From RYN-133 sp963785425 (GTDB lineage Bacteria; Actinomycetota; Actinomycetes; Mycobacteriales; Jatrophihabitantaceae): 64,000 nt of DNA. Shown in pieces: positions 34,980 to 44,431 of the stretch. The notes beneath the pieces were generated by a model. The model made no database searches and was not told where the DNA came from. It saw only the letters and a list, made by a program, of their open reading frames with translations. Positions within the stretch are counted from its first letter, which is position 1; every line of letters begins with the position of its first letter. Location: contig CAWAVG010000004.1 in assembly GCA_963785425.1 (NCBI GenBank), positions 1,302,001 through 1,366,000 on the forward strand. Direction: 5' to 3'. The position numbers and the translations under genes are program-made.

Positions 34980-35741
34980 CTAGAACGGTTCTGCCGTCAT
35001 CGTGAGGTACTTCCGCCCGATGGACGCGCAGTCCTCGCGGGGACAGGTGTACAGCTGGGGTGCATCTTGGCGCAGATCCTCGTGTGGTCGATGCCTAACA
35101 CAGCGCAGGCGTCCAGTTTTACCGATGACGACGCTGTCGGAGCAGTCGTCGTGAACCCATTCGTCCGTCTCTATGACGATGGTTCGGCCGACTTCGTCCT
35201 GCCAGATGTCCATCGCGCTAGTCCCGTCCGAGCTGGACTGGACGCGCTCGATTCCAAGGGGGCTCCAACGTCGAATGAGTTCCGCCTCAAGATCAAGCGC
35301 GGTGGCCTCAGAGGGGGACGCACGCCACCACCACGTCACCACCATGCCGGCAACTATTGCTGCGTTGAGACGACCGTTGACGCCGACTCGTGGGCTGTAG
35401 AGCTGCTGGGCCTTGGACGGTGGGATGTAGGTGTAGCTGTTGTACGCGCGACCCATCCGCTGTCCGTGCACGATGTGGATCAGCGCTTTGGCTTTGCCGA
35501 TGTACGACACGTCGGCGTCGGTGGCCCAGGCGTAGACGCCGGGGAAGTGCGGCGCAGCGGTAGTCACGTCGAGGCGGCAGAACGGCCCGCGTTGGACCGG
35601 ATCCGGATGGTCGATGTTGAGGGTCCTCGCGACGACGACACTCGAGGTGAACCCCCTCGGCAGCGAGGTCCGTCGTGGTGGCCATAGCGCTGGCTCAGAA
35701 AGTCGTCCTCTCGACGGTCGACCGTCGACTGCCTGGTGCAT
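34980..35741 (-). CDS. GIY-YIG nuclease-domain protein
   Basis: 253 residues from the ATG at 35741. FPGVYAWATDADVSYIGKAK (GVY and YIG) begins the GIY-YIG fold; the Arg and Glu sites are plausible in GRAYNSYTY and LDLEAELIRRWSP. The C-terminal 90 residues contain RLRCVRHRPH and YTCPREDC, a possible zinc knuckle. Such nucleases cut DNA in homing, repair or defence. The true start is unsure: protein-like sequence begins only near residue 45, and the neighbouring IS3 remnant may have replaced the original 5' region. Confidence 0.65.
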   Translation of the reverse strand: MHQAVDGRPSRGRLSEPALWPPRRTSLPRGFTSSVVVARTLNIDHPDPVQRGPFCRLDVTTAAPHFPGVYAWATDADVSYIGKAKALIHIVHGQRMGRAYNSYTYIPPSKAQQLYSPRVGVNGRLNAAIVAGMVVTWWWRASPSEATALDLEAELIRRWSPLGIERVQSSSDGTSAMDIWQDEVGRTIVIETDEWVHDDCSDSVVIGKTGRLRCVRHRPHEDLRQDAPQLYTCPREDCASIGRKYLTMTAEPF

Positions 35742-35955
35742 CCCCGACGAGGTTTCGGGGTCGCCCCAGAGCTGACATAATCGTGCAGGTGTGCTAATAA
35801 TTAGTTGTTCCTCCCATCGAGACGGTCCCGTCGAGTCACCACGCCCACGGTCGCATCGCCCAACCGGCTGGACGATCCGCACCTTCACACTCAGCACGCC
35901 ATTGAGAATGCCGTTACGCCTGCGCCCCCGGGCGGAGGCGGACCGCCGTTCTCAA

Positions 35956-36720
35956 TCACAGGTTGAGATCACCGCTGCACGCGAGGTAGAGCTTGCCCTC
36001 GTCGGTGCGGTGTTCGGTGATGTCGGCGAGGTAAAGCGTGTTCGGCCCGTCCGCGACGAACTGGCGGCCGACGTGGTCCTCGTGAGCAGGCACGCCGGCC
36101 TTGCGCGCCTTCGAGTAGGGCTTCTTCTTGCCGAACACCGACCACCAGCCGTTCACCGAGCAGATCCGCCAGGCCGTGCGGTCGACCATCATCTGCCCCG
36201 CGTCGCGGGCCTCATCGACGAGGAACCGGTAGCCGAACTCCGGGTCGTCACGGTGGGCGTCGAACAGCGCGTTGGCCCGGTGCGCCTCGACCCATTCGGC
36301 GTCGGTGACCGGGTCGGCGAGCCAGCGGTAGTACGGCTGTCGAGCGAGCTTCAGTACCCGGCACGCGACCGCGACGGGGATCCCGTCGGCGGCCAGCTCG
36401 CTCACGAGCGGGTAGAGCCTTTTCCCGGCAGGTTCGCCTGGGACAGGTACGCCGCAGCCCGGCGCAGCACCTCGTTCTCCTGCTCCAACAGCTTGATCCG
36501 CTTGCGCGCCTCGCGAAGCTCGGCCTGCTCGGCGCGGGTCACGCCGGGCCGGGCGCCGTCCTCGACCGCCGCGACGCGAAGCCACTCGACAACGTCATCG
36601 GGTGCACGCCGAAGTCGGCGGCGATCTGCTTCAGCGTCACCCCGTCGGGGCGGTTTCGGGCCACGCGGACGACGTCCTCGCGGAACTCCTCGGGGTAGGG
36701 CTAGGGCACGGTGGCATCCT
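35956..36720 (-). mobile_element. IS3-family insertion sequence, truncated
   Basis: OrfA piece: PYPEEFREDVVRVARNRP and GVTLKQIAADFGVHPMT, with an in-frame TAG just before it. OrfB piece: PLVSELAADGIPVAVACRVL, YYRWLADP and VGRQFVADGPNTLYLADITEH, the start of the integrase core with its first Asp. It then stops at 35956, before the second Asp and Glu. So OrfB lacks its catalytic half. The orfA/orfB junction also lacks the usual clean slip. I could not find matching terminal repeats. Confidence 0.8.
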
Positions 36721-36826
36721 CTCAGCCCTGCTCACCGAGCAAGGCAGATCAGGTGTCACCCATCGGTGCAGCAGACCCGTTTGAACAGGGTGGATTTTAC
36801 GGATGTCGTTGGGCTGCCAAGCAGTT

Positions 36827-38200
36827 CTAGTCGAGCTCTGATGTCGCCACAGCGACCACCGCATCGTCGTCGAAGGGATTGACCGCCCGATCCGCGGGAA
36901 GACCCTGTCCTTCAACGCAGCGTCCCAGCCGGTCGTAGGTAAGCGCGGTGCTGATCGTGGCATCGATTCCTGGAAGTAGGCGGCGGGTCAGGGCACGTCC
37001 GCTGCCGCCCGCAGTAGCTGTGCCGACGACGCGGACATGCGGTAGTCCCTGCAGGCCGAGTAGGAAGTCTTCGCTGGCCGAGGCGGTGAGCGGGTCGGTG
37101 AGCACGATCAGTCGCCCGCGCCACCGGACGTCGTCAGCTGGCTCCGCAGCCAGCTCATAGGGCTGCCCAAGCCGGCCGTGCCCGTCGGTGTAGCGAATGG
37201 TCCCGCATAGCGTCTCGACGCGCAGGAATCGTCGGCGCGCGTTCACGGCAGCAGCGAGATTGCCACCGGTGTTGCCTCGAAGATCCATGATCAGCCCGTC
37301 ACAGCCGCGCAGCTCTACAAGCGCGGCGTCCAGTTGCTCAACGACGTCGGCGGTCCATCCATCAACTGCAATGAGTCCTACAGACGGCGATAACCGCTGC
37401 CAGCGCGTCGACGGCTCGGCCGGCCCGCCGCATTCGCGCCATCTCCTAATCTGCCCGTTTGGTCCGAGCGCTACGAACTCTCGTTCCATGTCGCCGAGCC
37501 GGCTGGCCAATCGGCGGCCGGTCAGTAATGCGCGGACGTGGTCGGGGGCTCCGCAACGACCCAACCAGTCTTGGCCGTCGATCCCGCACAACTCCCACCC
37601 TTCGCGGACTCCTGCCCGGAAGGCCGCCGTGTCCGCTGGCACCCGCATCAGCCGAACCGCACTCGGGCCTGCACTGATCGCATACGGCGAGTTGGCGACC
37701 GCGCCGGTTGCACGTGCTGACGTGTGCAGGTCTCCCAATTCCGCGAGCCACCGTTGGAAGCCAGGCAGCGGATCTTCCACGATGAGAATCTCCGGTTCGT
37801 GACGGCTGCGCAGTTCATCCCAGTCGATCCTTCGCAGACGCGCACCGGCGAAACTTGCGCGCAGAGTCGTGTCAAGCCGTTCGATCGCGGCGGCACGGCT
37901 TGGCGCAGGAGCGGTGTCGGCATAGTCATCTAGTCCGTGCAGTAGGCCGAGGCTCTCGGTCACTTCAACTATCGATCGCACCACGGCGTGAAACCCGTCC
38001 CTGGTCGTCCGCATGCTCACCACTTCTGCCCCGGAATCGACCGTCCACCGCAACGTCAGGTCGCAGGCATCGTCGACGACGCGACAGCCTGTAACCGTCT
38101 CCAGCTCTGGGTACTCCAACTCGATCAGGTCGACCGCTGAGCGTGAAATTCCGTCCGGTAGCAGCAGCTGCAGTCTGGGCGAACCGGAAATGTTGATCAC
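36827..38200 (-). CDS. S41-family (C-terminal-processing) peptidase
   Basis: 457 residues. LIMDLRGNTGGNLAAAVNA (about 302-320) and VLTDPLTASASEDFLLGLQG (about 365-384, Ser in SASE) are the S41 core with the catalytic Ser. A PDZ-like region lies at about 180-240 (VPADTAAFRAGVREGWELCGI). No signal peptide, so it may act inside the cell, unlike classic CtpA. It is at the edge of the IS3 remnant. Motif copy C lies 428 bp upstream of the ATG in its direction; this distance makes control uncertain. Confidence 0.85.
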   Translation of the reverse strand: MINISGSPRLQLLLPDGISRSAVDLIELEYPELETVTGCRVVDDACDLTLRWTVDSGAEVVSMRTTRDGFHAVVRSIVEVTESLGLLHGLDDYADTAPAPSRAAAIERLDTTLRASFAGARLRRIDWDELRSRHEPEILIVEDPLPGFQRWLAELGDLHTSARATGAVANSPYAISAGPSAVRLMRVPADTAAFRAGVREGWELCGIDGQDWLGRCGAPDHVRALLTGRRLASRLGDMEREFVALGPNGQIRRWRECGGPAEPSTRWQRLSPSVGLIAVDGWTADVVEQLDAALVELRGCDGLIMDLRGNTGGNLAAAVNARRRFLRVETLCGTIRYTDGHGRLGQPYELAAEPADDVRWRGRLIVLTDPLTASASEDFLLGLQGLPHVRVVGTATAGGSGRALTRRLLPGIDATISTALTYDRLGRCVEGQGLPADRAVNPFDDDAVVAVATSELD

Positions 38201-38735
38201 CGCATCACCGCATCACCGCATCGCCGTAGTCGCGAGCTTGAGCGTCCCGACTGCATCCGTCCCGGCAAGAGCGACGCCTGACCAATGTCGACCCAGCAAA
38301 AGGGCCTGGGTGAATAGTGACCACCGCATGGCGACGCTGCCTGGGCCAGTGTGGTGGCGTCCCAAATCGTCCTCTCTGATTGCGCTCGTCCATCTCACTT
38401 GCTGCCGGACTCAGGCCGTAACGACCTTCGGCAGGTGTGGACACATCGTGCGGTTGCCATGGCCATCAGTTCGTCGCACATGGATGGCTTTGCCGCCGTG
38501 CCGTCTATATCCGCGAGGCGACGGTGCGTCGCGCCGCCGCCGATCGTGGCATGCATCTAGTCGGCAACGGCGACGCAGACGTCCACGACCGGCGATTAGG
38601 AATAGTCGAACTCGATTCATCTCCGCCGTCAATCTTGATTCGATCAACAGGACGCGCGTCCGGGCCATGAGCCGCTCGCGGCTAACATGCTGCATGCACG
38701 CCCATCGGTCGAGATCGACGTAAGAGCGCACAGCG
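38201..38735. other. Intergenic stretch with motif copy C
   Basis: Short antisense frames only. Motif C at 38628-38648 is the one clear element. A tandem CATCACCG/CATCACCG/CATCGCCG run lies at 38202-38225. Confidence 0.5.
38628..38648 (-). promoter_or_regulatory. Island motif copy C
   Basis: On the minus strand it reads GTTGATCG, AATCAAG, ATTGAC, 21 bp. TCGACT follows 17 nt after TTGACG. It points toward the distant S41 peptidase gene; the hypothetical plus-strand gene at 38736 is nearer but on the other side. Confidence 0.75.
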
Positions 38736-39197
38736 GTGACGGCGACGGCGCCCGGCGATGAGGAGCGCGACGTGGCACAAGTGCTCGGACGTCAGGTCAA
38801 GGCGGCCTATGCGTTCCGCGGCCTCAAGGCTGCAATGGACCGCACCTTTCCCCTTCGGGCCGACGAATCCGTCACCGACGAAGGCATTGTCCGCTCCGGC
38901 ACCGGGGCGTCCCCCGGTCGCCAAACGTTCGTGCGACTGACCGCGTTGCGTCTATGCGTACTACAACACTTCGCGTTCCGGTCCGATCTCGGCATCGAGA
39001 TCCCTCGACGAGCACTTATCACCTCGCAGCGCGAAGCCAGTGCACTGGTTGTCATTTGGCGATCGGACACCGGAAACCGAAGCCTCCAGATCTCGCCCTT
39101 CACCTCAAGTACAGCCGCCACGAACACCGTGGCGAGGCGGTACTCCATAGTCGACCTCGAAGCTCTTGCAGCACACTTAGCCGCCTGGACGCGGTGA
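38736..39197 (+). CDS. Hypothetical protein
   Basis: 153 residues, not recognised. Mixed alpha/beta composition with a helical N-terminus (AQVLGRQVKAAYAFRGLKAAMDRTF) and a central strand pair (ALVVIWRSDTGNRSLQISPF). No signal peptide or membrane helix. GTG start. The antisense 168-codon frame is Arg/Ser-rich and less likely. It ends shortly before the IS21-type element. Confidence 0.5.
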   Translation: MTATAPGDEERDVAQVLGRQVKAAYAFRGLKAAMDRTFPLRADESVTDEGIVRSGTGASPGRQTFVRLTALRLCVLQHFAFRSDLGIEIPRRALITSQREASALVVIWRSDTGNRSLQISPFTSSTAATNTVARRYSIVDLEALAAHLAAWTR

Positions 39198-39367
39198 CAC
39201 AACAGATCGGGCGCAAACGAGAGACCGGCTACCGGGTTTTGCTGACCGGTGCACACACCGAACCGAGCTTCCGCGGACCTCTCTGGCGTCGCGAACTGCA
39301 CCGCGACCGACATGCCACTATGCGCGTCCTACCTCGTCATCACCAGCGTGGGTTTCGTCAAGTTCTC

Positions 39368-39400
39368 TGGCCCCACGGATCAGCGCGAATGTTGGCCCCG
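39368..39400 (-). repeat. IS21 right-end repeats (two copies)
   Basis: CTGGCCCCAC (outer) and GAATGTTGGCCCC (inner), inverted relative to the copies at 42.57-42.67 kb. Confidence 0.7.
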
Positions 39401-39426
39401 GGCTTTGGGGGTGATGTGGCGGAGTT

Positions 39427-40200
39427 TCAGGAGCCTGCCGCCACGCGGAAGGTGATGGTGTAGGTGAAGGTGCTGCCGTCGACCTGCCAGGCGTAGCAGC
39501 CGGGTCTGCGAACGCGGACGTAGGTGTCGGTGTAGCGGGCTGGGCCTGCTGCGGGCTCCGGTGGTAGTCGAACTTCGGGGCGCAGTGGGCCGTCGGTGGT
39601 GCTGAACCGAACCGGCGTTGTGTTGTGCGGGCCGATGCCTCGGATCAGGACTGGTCCGTGGTAGGAGGCAGCGACCAGCCAGAGGATCTTCTGACCGCTG
39701 AAGGCGCTGCCGGCGAAGACGCTGCGTCGATCCGGGGGGAAGGTCATCGGTGACGGTGCTGCGGTGGTGCGGGTCGCCGGTGATGCTGAACACCGGTCCA
39801 GCACCTCCGGCGGCACCCACGGTCGGATCGACTATTCGTTCTGGTGTGGGTGAGCATCTGCCGCTGATGGCGGCTGGTCGGTGCAGGGGCCTGCGTAGTA
39901 CTGCGGGGATGCTGCTGGCGGGACAGGTGAGTTGGCCGATGCAATACGCGTTGTACTCGATCGTCGCCGGGCGGGTTGTTGAGGATGAGGGTCGGGGCGT
40001 GGTCGTTGCGGCAGCCTGACGTCGCGCGTGGTCTGTTCGCTGTGTCACGGCGAACGCTGCCGCGCCGATGGCAAGGGCTGCCACGATGATGAGCACGAGC
40101 TTTGATCGCGCGGAACGTCGGCGGCCCGGCTCCGGGCCGATCCGAAGGACGTCTTCCGGCTCGGTGATGGCGTGATTATCTGCCCGGATCAGCTGGTCGC
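39427..40200 (-). pseudogene. Membrane-anchored exported protein, passenger of the IS21 element, frameshifted
   Basis: The first frame has a polar N-terminus (DQLIRADNHAITEPEDVLRIG), a transmembrane helix (KLVLIIVAALAIGAAAFAV) and a Thr/Pro linker with NAYCIGQLTCPASS. The second frame carries on with GQKILWLVAASYHGPVLIRG and PGCYAWQVDGSTFTYTITF, a beta-sandwich-like ending with paired Cys. One shift near 39.8 kb separates them. Not recognised as a family. It lies inside the IS21 end repeats, so it may have moved with the element. Confidence 0.55.
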
Positions 40201-40988
40201 GCCACGCCGCATTTCTCGGCTTGCGCTCTTGCTGGTGCGTAGCCGGTAGGACTGGGTGCCGGTTTCGAGGATGTGGGCGTTGAAGGTGACGCGGTCGACG
40301 ATGGCGGCGACGAGGCGTGGGTCGGGGAACACGGTGCCCCATTCGCTGAAGGGCAGGTTGGTGGCGATCGCGATGGAGGCTCGTTCTTCGCGTTCGGTGA
40401 TGATCTGGAACAGCAGCTCCGCGCCGCGTGGGTCGATCTGGACGTAGCCGAGCTCGTCGAGGCAGAGCAGGTCGAGGCGGCCGTAGCGGCCGACGACGCG
40501 GGACAGGACTCGTTCGTCGGCGGCTTCGACGAGCTCGTTGACCAGTTGCGCGGTGGTGACGTAGCGGACCCGGCGGCCTTGTTCGCAGGCGGCGAGGCCG
40601 AGGCCGATGAGCAGGTGGGACTTGCCGGTGCCGGAGTCGCCGAGCAGCACGACGGGTTCGCCGGCGTCCATGTAGTGCCCGGCGGCGAGCTGGCCGAGGG
40701 TGGCGGGCTGGATGGTGGGGACGGCGTCGACGTTGAAGTCGGCGAGCCGTTTCAGGCGCGGGAACTTGGCGTCGTTGATGCGCCGGGTGCGGCGTCGTTC
40801 GGTGCGGTCATCGACCTCGGCGGCGAGGACTTCGGCGAGGTAGCGCAGGTGGGTTTGCCGTTCCCGTGTCGGCGATCTCGGCCAGGCGGGCGGCTTCGGT
40901 GCGGACGGTGGGCAGGTGCAGTTCCCGTGCTGCTGCGCCGATCGAGGCCTGCGCTGCGGCATCGACCGTAGCTCGTCGTGGTGGTCAT
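40189..40988 (-). pseudogene. istB: IS21 helper ATPase IstB, N-terminus frameshifted
   Basis: The body is a complete AAA+ domain: Walker A LGDSGTGKSHLL, Walker B LLCLDELG, sensor IATNLPFSEW. The N-terminus needs three frames: MTTTTSY from the ATG at 40988, then DAAAQASIGAAARELHLPTV, then TRERQTHLRYLAEVL. So two one-base slips lie within the first 45 codons. IstB helps IstA find its target. The ATG overlaps the istA stop (ATGA), as usual for IS21. Confidence 0.82.
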
Positions 40989-42540
40989 GTTCCGCTCCCG
41001 GTCAGCAGCTGGTCGTAGTCGGTCAGGGATGGGTGCGGGTCGGTCGTAGCGGGCCAGCGCGCCGATCGGGACGACGGGCGCGACCTGGGTGGTGTCGCGG
41101 CGGGCGTCGATCAGCACCAGCTCGGGATCGAGGCAGCCGGAGGCGACAGCGCGGTCCATCGCCGCGATCAGCGCGGCGGCGGTCATGGTGCGGTGCGCGA
41201 GCAGGACCTCGATCAGCGCCCGGGTGCCGGCGGCGTCGCCGCGGGCCCGTCGGGCGGCGTCCCAGTAGGCCTGATGCGAGGCGGTGAACGCGCCGCGGGC
41301 CTTGGCTTGCGCGAGCGCGGTCGCACCGGGCAGCCCGCCGGGCTTGGTCTTGAGCACCTCGAGGTAGTGATCCAGGGTGAGGACCTCGACGTAGCGTCCG
41401 ACCGCCCGTTCGTGGCGAGCGACCAGCTTCGCTCCGTCGTAGATCTCGACCGTGCGGGCGGCGAGCCGGACCGGCAGTCGTCGGCCGGCGTAGCGGGCCG
41501 GGACGGAGTAGAAGCATTGCCGCACCGACACCCTGGCCCGGTTGTCCACCCGGGCTTCCAGCAGCCGGGCCGGGTCGAACGCCTCGCGCCGGCAGCGGCA
41601 TCAACGTCGGCGCCTCGACGGCGAACGCGGCACCGATGGTGATCGGCCGTCCGGTGATCACCCGGCCGTCGTCGAGCAGGTCGCCGGCGGCGATCAGCTC
41701 GTTCAACGCCGCCAGCGAGGCGACCTTCGGGACGGGACGAGGTGGCGGCGGCGGAACCGGCCGATCTCGCCCTCGACGCCGCCCTTCTCGTGCGCGCCGT
41801 CGATGCCGGGGCGGCAGAAGAACGAGTCGAACCCGTAGTGCGATCGCAGCGCGGTGAACCGTTCGGACTCGGTCCGGTCCCGGCCCTTCAAGCACGCGGA
41901 TCACGGCGGGTTTCAGGTTGTCGTAACGCACCCGGCCGGGGACACCGCCGAAGTGCTCGAACGCCAGCACATGCCCTTCCAGGAACGCTTCCTGGGCCTG
42001 GGTGCCGAACGCGACGTGGAACGCCTTGCCCGAGTGCGACAGCCGCATCACGAACATCCAGCACTTCATCGACGACCCCGGCGATCGTCGCGTAGAACTC
42101 GCCGAAGTCGACCTCCGCCTCCGCGCCGGCCAGATGCGTCTGCGGGATCGACACCTCACGCTGATCCAGGCCGAGCTCGACCCGGCGGCGGGCGACGTAA
42201 CGCGACACCGTCACCTCCGACAGCGTCGCGCCGTGCTCGGCGACCAGGCGCTGCCAGACCCGGCGGGCGGTATGCCGCTGCTTGCGCGGTGCGTCCTGGT
42301 CCGCGAGCAGCCAGCCGTCGATCACCGCCGACGCACGGCGTCGATCGCCGGCCGTCGCCGCGGCGGATACGTCTTGCGCGGCGGCGGCACCGCCGCGGCC
42401 AACGCCTGCCGCACCGTGCGGCGGTGCACGCCATGCCGCTCGGCCAGCTCCCGGATCGACAGCTGCTCCAGCCGCCGATCTCTCCTGATCTGCTCGAACA
42501 GCTCCACCCGTGACCGCACCTGACCGACCTCCCCGTCGAC
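40985..42540 (-). pseudogene. istA: IS21 transposase IstA, multiply frameshifted
   Basis: Pieces in order: HTH ELSIRELAERHGVHRRTVRQALA-type start (SIRELAERHGVHRRTV), then LAGAEAEVDFGEFYATIAG with the first catalytic Asp, GHVLAFEHFGGVPGRVRYDNLKPAV with the second Asp, HYGFDSFFCRPGIDGAHEKGGVEG with the Glu, and the C-terminal VRQCFYSVPARYAGRRLPV. All three catalytic residues survive, but about five frame changes are needed to join them. Ends with YDQLLTGSGT and a stop overlapping istB. Confidence 0.8.
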
Positions 42541-42565
42541 GACGACAGGGACGATCCGAACCGAG

Positions 42566-42673
42566 GGTGGGGCCAACATTCGTGACGACACACCGCACCC
42601 ACCCGGCGGGATGATCACCACCCCAGGTGGGGCCAACATTCATGCAGAACGAAGACCGAAGTGGGGCCAAGTC
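42566..42673 (-). repeat. IS21 left-end repeats (three copies)
   Basis: GTGGGGCCAACATTC twice and GTGGGGCCAAGTC once, spaced about 60 and 34 bp. They are probable transposase binding sites. Confidence 0.75.
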
Positions 42674-42858
42674 AGGTGATCACACGCACCAGCGGCAGCA
42701 ACGCCGTGAACACGTTGCCCGTTACTCAGCCGATGCCCGGCAACACACTGGTCGTGGCCGAACGCTTCGACAGCGAAGCCGCCAACGCCGTGGCTGCAGA
42801 CCTGCAAGGTGGTCCGCTACCCGTCCCGCTAAAGGCAGAGACCCTTACCTACCACTAA
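42674..42858 (+). pseudogene. SecD-like C-terminal fragment cut by the IS21 element
   Basis: About 61 codons: NTLVVAERFDSEAANAVAADLQGGPLPVPLKAETLTYH. The alternation of a strand, an FDSEAANAVAADL helix and GGPLPVPL resembles the P1 head end of SecD and the SecD-like lipoproteins of actinomycetes. The upstream part should lie left of the element; a frame ending in CASYLVITSVGFVKF at about 39363 is a candidate but is weak. Confidence 0.4.
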
Positions 42859-43076
42859 CACCCCGCCAAGTCCGGTAGGGCCGCTGCGCGGCAGATCCGG
42901 TTGGGGGCCGATGCGCGGCCGATCCGGTGGGCCGCCGCGTGCAGGCGAGAGCACACAACGAGATGCACCCGGTCGGGCATGAGCGGATGGCCTTGCCGGG
43001 ATGGTCCGCCGAATAACCGGGAGGACGTGTCGATTGAGCATTTGCTGCGGCCGACCAAGGCGGCATGATCTCGGTA

Positions 43077-43623
43077 TGGGACCCGGATTCCGAATCTCGT
43101 CGGCGTGGCGGTCGGCAATCTTCCAAGGCGTGTTCTTCGCAGCATGGATAAGTGTGTGGAATCGACACGACTACCACGACAGCTGGCCGCACACGATTAT
43201 CGAGGGCGCGGTTATCGCGGTCTGTACACGCTGGTGATGTACTTCGCCACGCGCAAGCAGTATCAAGCTGGCGAGGCGGTCTTGGTCGGGCTCACCAAGC
43301 AACAGCGCCGCCAGGTGCTCCGCGCGGCGAAGACCGGGACGCCGCCCGCCGACCTCACGCTGCGAGCCCGCGCGGTCGCGCTGCTGGAGGTACGACTCGC
43401 CAACTACGCCCGCAACCGCACTCCCAACCTGGTCGTGTTCAGCGGGGCTGCGGTCCTTTCCGCAGTCGCCGGCATTACCAGCGGCTGGTGGTACTGGGGT
43501 GCGGTAGCCGCGTCCGGGTACGTGCTGGTTTCCGTGATCCGTTACCCGGCCAAGCATCAGCGCAACCTCGCGACACTCCAGCCGCCGCCGATACCGAACC
43601 CACCGGCAAAGGTCCGCCGGTAA
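43077..43623 (+). pseudogene. Small membrane protein with one frameshift
   Basis: The first frame reads MGPGFRISSAWRSAIFQGVFFAAW and HTIIEGAVIAV, then runs into TGTACACGC and a stop. The second frame continues smoothly with LYTLVMYFATRKQYQAGEAVLVGL, LTLRARAVALLEVRLANYARN and two more helices (LVVFSGAAVLSAVAGI, WYWGAVAASGYVLVSVI). Rejoined it would have about 180 residues and four helices. Not recognised as a family. The second half could still be made from the ATG at 43238. Confidence 0.55.
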
Positions 43624-43882
43624 CGGCCAAACACGCCTCTCCGCAAGGCCCGCACCCGCACCGTGCAGGCCAATCGCGGAAGCCCTCCTGGTCAACCGCG
43701 ACCGCATTGCGCCGGACACCTCGCTCTCGGCCGGGAACCTCTTGGTTTTCGGCGGCCTCAGACAACGGTGACAAGCCATCTACGCGGCAGATCCGGTACG
43801 ACCCTTCCCGGTGCGCATCACCGCTCCGCCCCGTTCGAGCATTGACCAAACCCCCGGGGTGGCGTTCTGGCGTAATAGAGGT

Positions 43883-44431
43883 ATGGACGAGCGGGCCGGT
43901 GGGGACGAGCGCGCGCTATCGGTGAACGATGCGCCTGGTCCTCCGAACGTCGGCGCAGAGTTTGATGCGTGGGTCGCGCCCCACTTGTCCATGCTGTGGG
44001 CACTTGCCGCACGTACCGTCGGCGCTGCTGCGGCTGAGGATGTCGTACAGGAGACGCTCTTGCGTGCGTGGCAGCGCCGCGAAACCTACGACCCGGCACG
44101 GGGTTCAGCAAGAGTCTGGCTCGTTGCGGTCCTCCTCGACCGGGCGCGCCGTCATCGGGTGCGTGGTCGGTGGCCGTCTGCCGGGGTTGGCGACACTGAT
44201 TCAGCTACTGCGGTGACCGCATCATCCGACAGAGTCGACATCGAGCAGGCCGTCCGTCGGCTACCCCCACGTCAACGGCAGGTGGTTGCCCTGCACTACC
44301 TCGCCGACCTGCCAGTCACGGAGGTAGCCAGCCTGTTGCACATCTCAGAAGGTGCCGTAAAGGCCCAACTGTTCGATGCCCGTAGAAACCTAAGACAGGT
44401 ACTGGAGGCTGACTATGACCCACACCGATGA
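43883..44431 (+). CDS. ECF RNA polymerase sigma factor
   Basis: 182 residues. Region 2: LWALAARTVGAAAAEDVVQETLLRAWQRRE and VWLVAVLLDRARRHR. Region 4: LPPRQRQVVALHYLADLPVTEVASLLHISEGAVKAQL. The ATG at 43883 is chosen because AGAGGT lies just upstream; a longer frame has no sigma sequence. The following frame overlaps by 17 bases and encodes a one-helix membrane protein, so this is a sigma/anti-sigma-like pair. An ATTGACC box lies about 37 bp upstream, of uncertain meaning. Confidence 0.9.
   Translation: MDERAGGDERALSVNDAPGPPNVGAEFDAWVAPHLSMLWALAARTVGAAAAEDVVQETLLRAWQRRETYDPARGSARVWLVAVLLDRARRHRVRGRWPSAGVGDTDSATAVTASSDRVDIEQAVRRLPPRQRQVVALHYLADLPVTEVASLLHISEGAVKAQLFDARRNLRQVLEADYDPHR

Larger units (their letters stand above)
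39366..42674 (-). mobile_element. IS21-family element with an extra passenger gene, degraded
   Basis: istA and istB lie in order on the minus strand. The istA end carries three repeats of GTGGGGCCAA (42566-42576, 42626-42636, 42661-42670). The istB end carries two inverted copies, 39368-39375 and 39389-39400, the latter sharing GAATGTTGGCCCC with the other end. Three-plus-two multiple repeats are typical for IS21 ends. About 0.8 kb between istB and the lower end holds another frame. Both transposase genes are frameshifted. No clear target duplication was seen. Confidence 0.8.

Noticed and set aside
11481..38648. Reading the motif as integron attC sites
   Set aside because: Small single-gene cargo fits, but the motif lacks the GTTRRRY/RYYYAAC core, orientation varies and no integron integrase is present.
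38807..39313. 168-codon minus-strand frame opposite the hypothetical gene at 38736
   Set aside because: Arg/Ser/Thr-rich composition typical of an antisense shadow.
43843..43849. ATTGACC before the second sigma gene as an island motif
   Set aside because: Only the last third of the motif matches; RATCAA is absent.
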